A stretch of DNA of 64,000 nucleotides from Solirubrobacterales bacterium. GTDB lineage: Bacteria; Actinomycetota; Thermoleophilia; Solirubrobacterales; 70-9. The notes under the pieces are model-generated. The model was given only the letters and a program-made list of their open reading frames with translations, was not told where the DNA came from and made no database searches. Where the stretch lies: positions 1 through 64,000 of the forward strand of contig JANWHD010000027.1 in the NCBI GenBank assembly GCA_025450585.1, in the 5' to 3' direction. This document shows positions 62,711 to 64,000 of this stretch, in pieces (position 1 is the stretch's first letter; the number at the start of each line of letters is the position of its first letter). A program made the position numbers and the translations under genes.

Positions 62711-63495
62711 TTCTCACCCTCCACCGCAGCGATAGCCGCCTCGAGGTCGCCGACTTCCTCGCCACCATGGCCGCACCAGACGAAGGTCTCGCGATTGCCC
62801 TTCGGGCCGGGCAGGCCCGAAGAGGCGAAGCCACGCACCGCGAGGCCGAGCTCGCGCACCGCGAGGGCGACGCCGAGGATCGCCTCGCGCCGGTCTCCCG
62901 CGTCCCGGACGACCCCCTTTCGGACCCGCTCCCGGCCAAGCTCGAACTGGGGCTTGACCATCGCGAGCACCTCGCCGTCGGGCGCCAGGCAACGGGCGAC
63001 CGCGGGCAGCACCTTCGCCAGGGAGATGAAGGAGACGTCGACCGTCGCCAGCGCGGGGACGAAGGGTAGGTCGACAGGCAGCATGTCGCGGGCGTTGAGC
63101 CGCTCGATCGTCGTGACCCGCGGGTCTTCTCTCAGACCCTGGTCGATCTGTCCGTAGGCCACGTCGGCCGCGGCGACCCGGGAGGCGCCGCGCTGCAGCA
63201 TGCAGTCGGTGAAGCCCCCGGTCGAGGCGCCCACGTCCAGGCAGTCGCACCCGGCGACGTCGATCGCCAGCGCCTCGAGGGCGTTCTCCAGCTTGATGCC
63301 GCCGCGGGAGACGAAGCGGGGCCCCGAGTCGACGACGAACGCCGCCTCCGGCTCGACCAGCTGGCTGGGGCGCAGCGCGACCGGCCCGTCGGCGCCGACG
63401 CGGACCTCGCCTGCGCGCACGGCGACGGCCGCCGCCGTGCGCGACGGGAACAGGCCCCGCTCGGCCAGAACCGCGTCTATCCGGGCCTTCTTCAT
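62707..63495 (-). CDS. tlyA: TlyA-family rRNA 2'-O-methyltransferase
   Basis: A 262-residue protein. An S4 RNA-binding domain at the N-terminus (RIDAVLAERGLFPSRTAAAV) is joined to an FtsJ-like SAM methyltransferase (CDCLDVGASTGGFTDCMLQR, then LATVDVSFISLAKVLPAVAR). It methylates 16S and 23S rRNA ribose in mycobacteria, where its loss gives capreomycin resistance. It is the first gene of the operon in this window. Confidence 0.93.
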   Translation of the reverse strand: MKKARIDAVLAERGLFPSRTAAAVAVRAGEVRVGADGPVALRPSQLVEPEAAFVVDSGPRFVSRGGIKLENALEALAIDVAGCDCLDVGASTGGFTDCMLQRGASRVAAADVAYGQIDQGLREDPRVTTIERLNARDMLPVDLPFVPALATVDVSFISLAKVLPAVARCLAPDGEVLAMVKPQFELGRERVRKGVVRDAGDRREAILGVALAVRELGLAVRGFASSGLPGPKGNRETFVWCGHGGEEVGDLEAAIAAVEGEK

Positions 63496-64000
63496 CCGCC
63501 GGAACCGTAGCGCCGGCCAGGCGCAACGACGTCGCTTAACGCGAGATACAGGTTTTTATCCAAGCTTTGGTTTAACCTGATTGCATGACAGGGGGTCGGG
63601 TAGTCGACCGATTTGGACAATGGATCTGTGATCCCACTCACAGACAAAGCGCACGTATGTTCGTATGCTGCTCAAGGATTCGCAGAGGACAACCGATAAG
63701 GAACACGAATAACTAACTTCTTGGATGGGTCCGGCGCCGCCCATATGCGCCATCGCCTCCCACGATGACGTTCCAGCGGCACATCAAAGGGCCCACCTAC
63801 CTCCCACGGATCCACATATATAGAGATAAATATCTCTCCTCCCTGTAGTAACCCCAGAAGACGCTCCGCCTCCCCGGCGGGGCGTTTTCTGTTGGGGCGG
63901 CTCTAGCAAGCCAACGCTGTCGTCAAATTCCCCTGCTGGGCCGAACCAGCAAAGTCCCCCTATGCGCCAGTTCATGCGCTAGTTCTCCGCACATCGGGCA
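63496..64000. other. AT-richer intergenic region upstream of tlyA
   Basis: No credible gene is seen in 505 bp. It contains promoter-like AT-rich tracts (for example around 63550-63575 and 63818-63833) and a rho-independent terminator at 63861-63890. Short open frames here lack start signals or protein character. A small RNA ending at the terminator is possible but cannot be shown. Confidence 0.45.
63861..63890 (+). terminator. rho-independent terminator (plus strand)
   Basis: ACGCTCCGCC-tcccc-GGCGGGGCGT followed by TTTCT. The stem is 10 bp with one G-T pair and a T-rich tail, the only classic intrinsic terminator seen in the window. No gene ends immediately before it. Confidence 0.65.

Noticed and set aside
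63600..63700. LexA or similar SOS box near the tlyA promoter
   Set aside because: CGTATGTTCGTATG is a direct, not inverted, repeat and does not match the actinobacterial SOS box.
63556..63975. Short minus-strand frames upstream of tlyA
   Set aside because: No Shine-Dalgarno, no recognisable domains, and one overlaps the terminator hairpin.

Overview
The window looks like a chromosomal segment of a very GC-rich actinobacterium, most likely of the class Thermoleophilia (Solirubrobacterales-like). This rests on base composition, frequent GTG/TTG starts, ATGA/GTGA gene overlaps, and gene order. The order tlyA-nadK-(MFS)-recN-steA-steB-(MraY-like)-pyrG-xerD resembles the mycobacterial locus, and pdxS-pdxT-yebC-ruvC-ruvA-ruvB-secDF is a typical actinobacterial block. 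Taxonomy is inference; no rRNA gene is present.

Layout. Positions 1-11 kb carry protein export (fused SecDF), Holliday-junction processing (RuvCAB), YebC, vitamin B6 synthesis (PdxST), an M29 aminopeptidase and an RpiR-type regulator. Positions 11-24.2 kb hold small membrane and secreted proteins, a cytochrome P450 flanked by two related secreted proteins, and an acyl-CoA catabolic operon (acyl-CoA dehydrogenase, DUF6285, phosphotransferase, SDR). Positions 24.2-28.3 kb form an accessory island: a PD-(D/E)XK-like protein, a nucleotidyltransferase toxin-antitoxin-like pair, a TetR remnant, a membrane-anchored nuclease-like protein and two tiny membrane proteins.

Positions 28,322-42,170 are a complete tRNA-integrated mobile element. 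A 44-bp copy of the tRNA-Met 3' end (28,322-28,365) matches the intact tRNA (42,127-42,200). A tyrosine integrase lies next to the tRNA, matching putative integrase arm sites lie inside both ends, an excisionase-like HTH protein is present, and a 1046-residue MobF relaxase-helicase makes it mobilizable. No type IV secretion genes are visible. The cargo includes a retron: a phosphoribosyltransferase-like/winged-helix effector, a structured msr-msd RNA whose terminal stem overlaps the ends of both flanking genes, and a retron-type reverse transcriptase. A ribonuclease HI gene lies immediately upstream on the same strand; RNase H is normally a host factor for msDNA maturation. Beyond it are a DUF6119/TIGR04141-like protein and an overlapping pair encoding a membrane protein and an unrecognised soluble protein. 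This retron with its own RNase HI is the strongest candidate for an undescribed system.

Positions 42.2-64 kb return to core genes: an HPt protein, a redoxin-like lipoprotein, an SDR, a glycosyltransferase, tRNA-Asn, dnaG, dgt, recO, mutM, xerD, DUF3866, M20 peptidase, pyrG, MraY-like, steB, steA, recN, MFS, nadK and tlyA.

Several intergenic spaces hold long, near-perfect inverted repeats, including a cloverleaf-like 120-bp structure at 37.0-37.1 kb. A two-copy structured repeat has a conserved 51-nt core (18.7 kb and 44.5 kb) inside unrelated but self-complementary flanks, which suggests a structured RNA or REP-like element.
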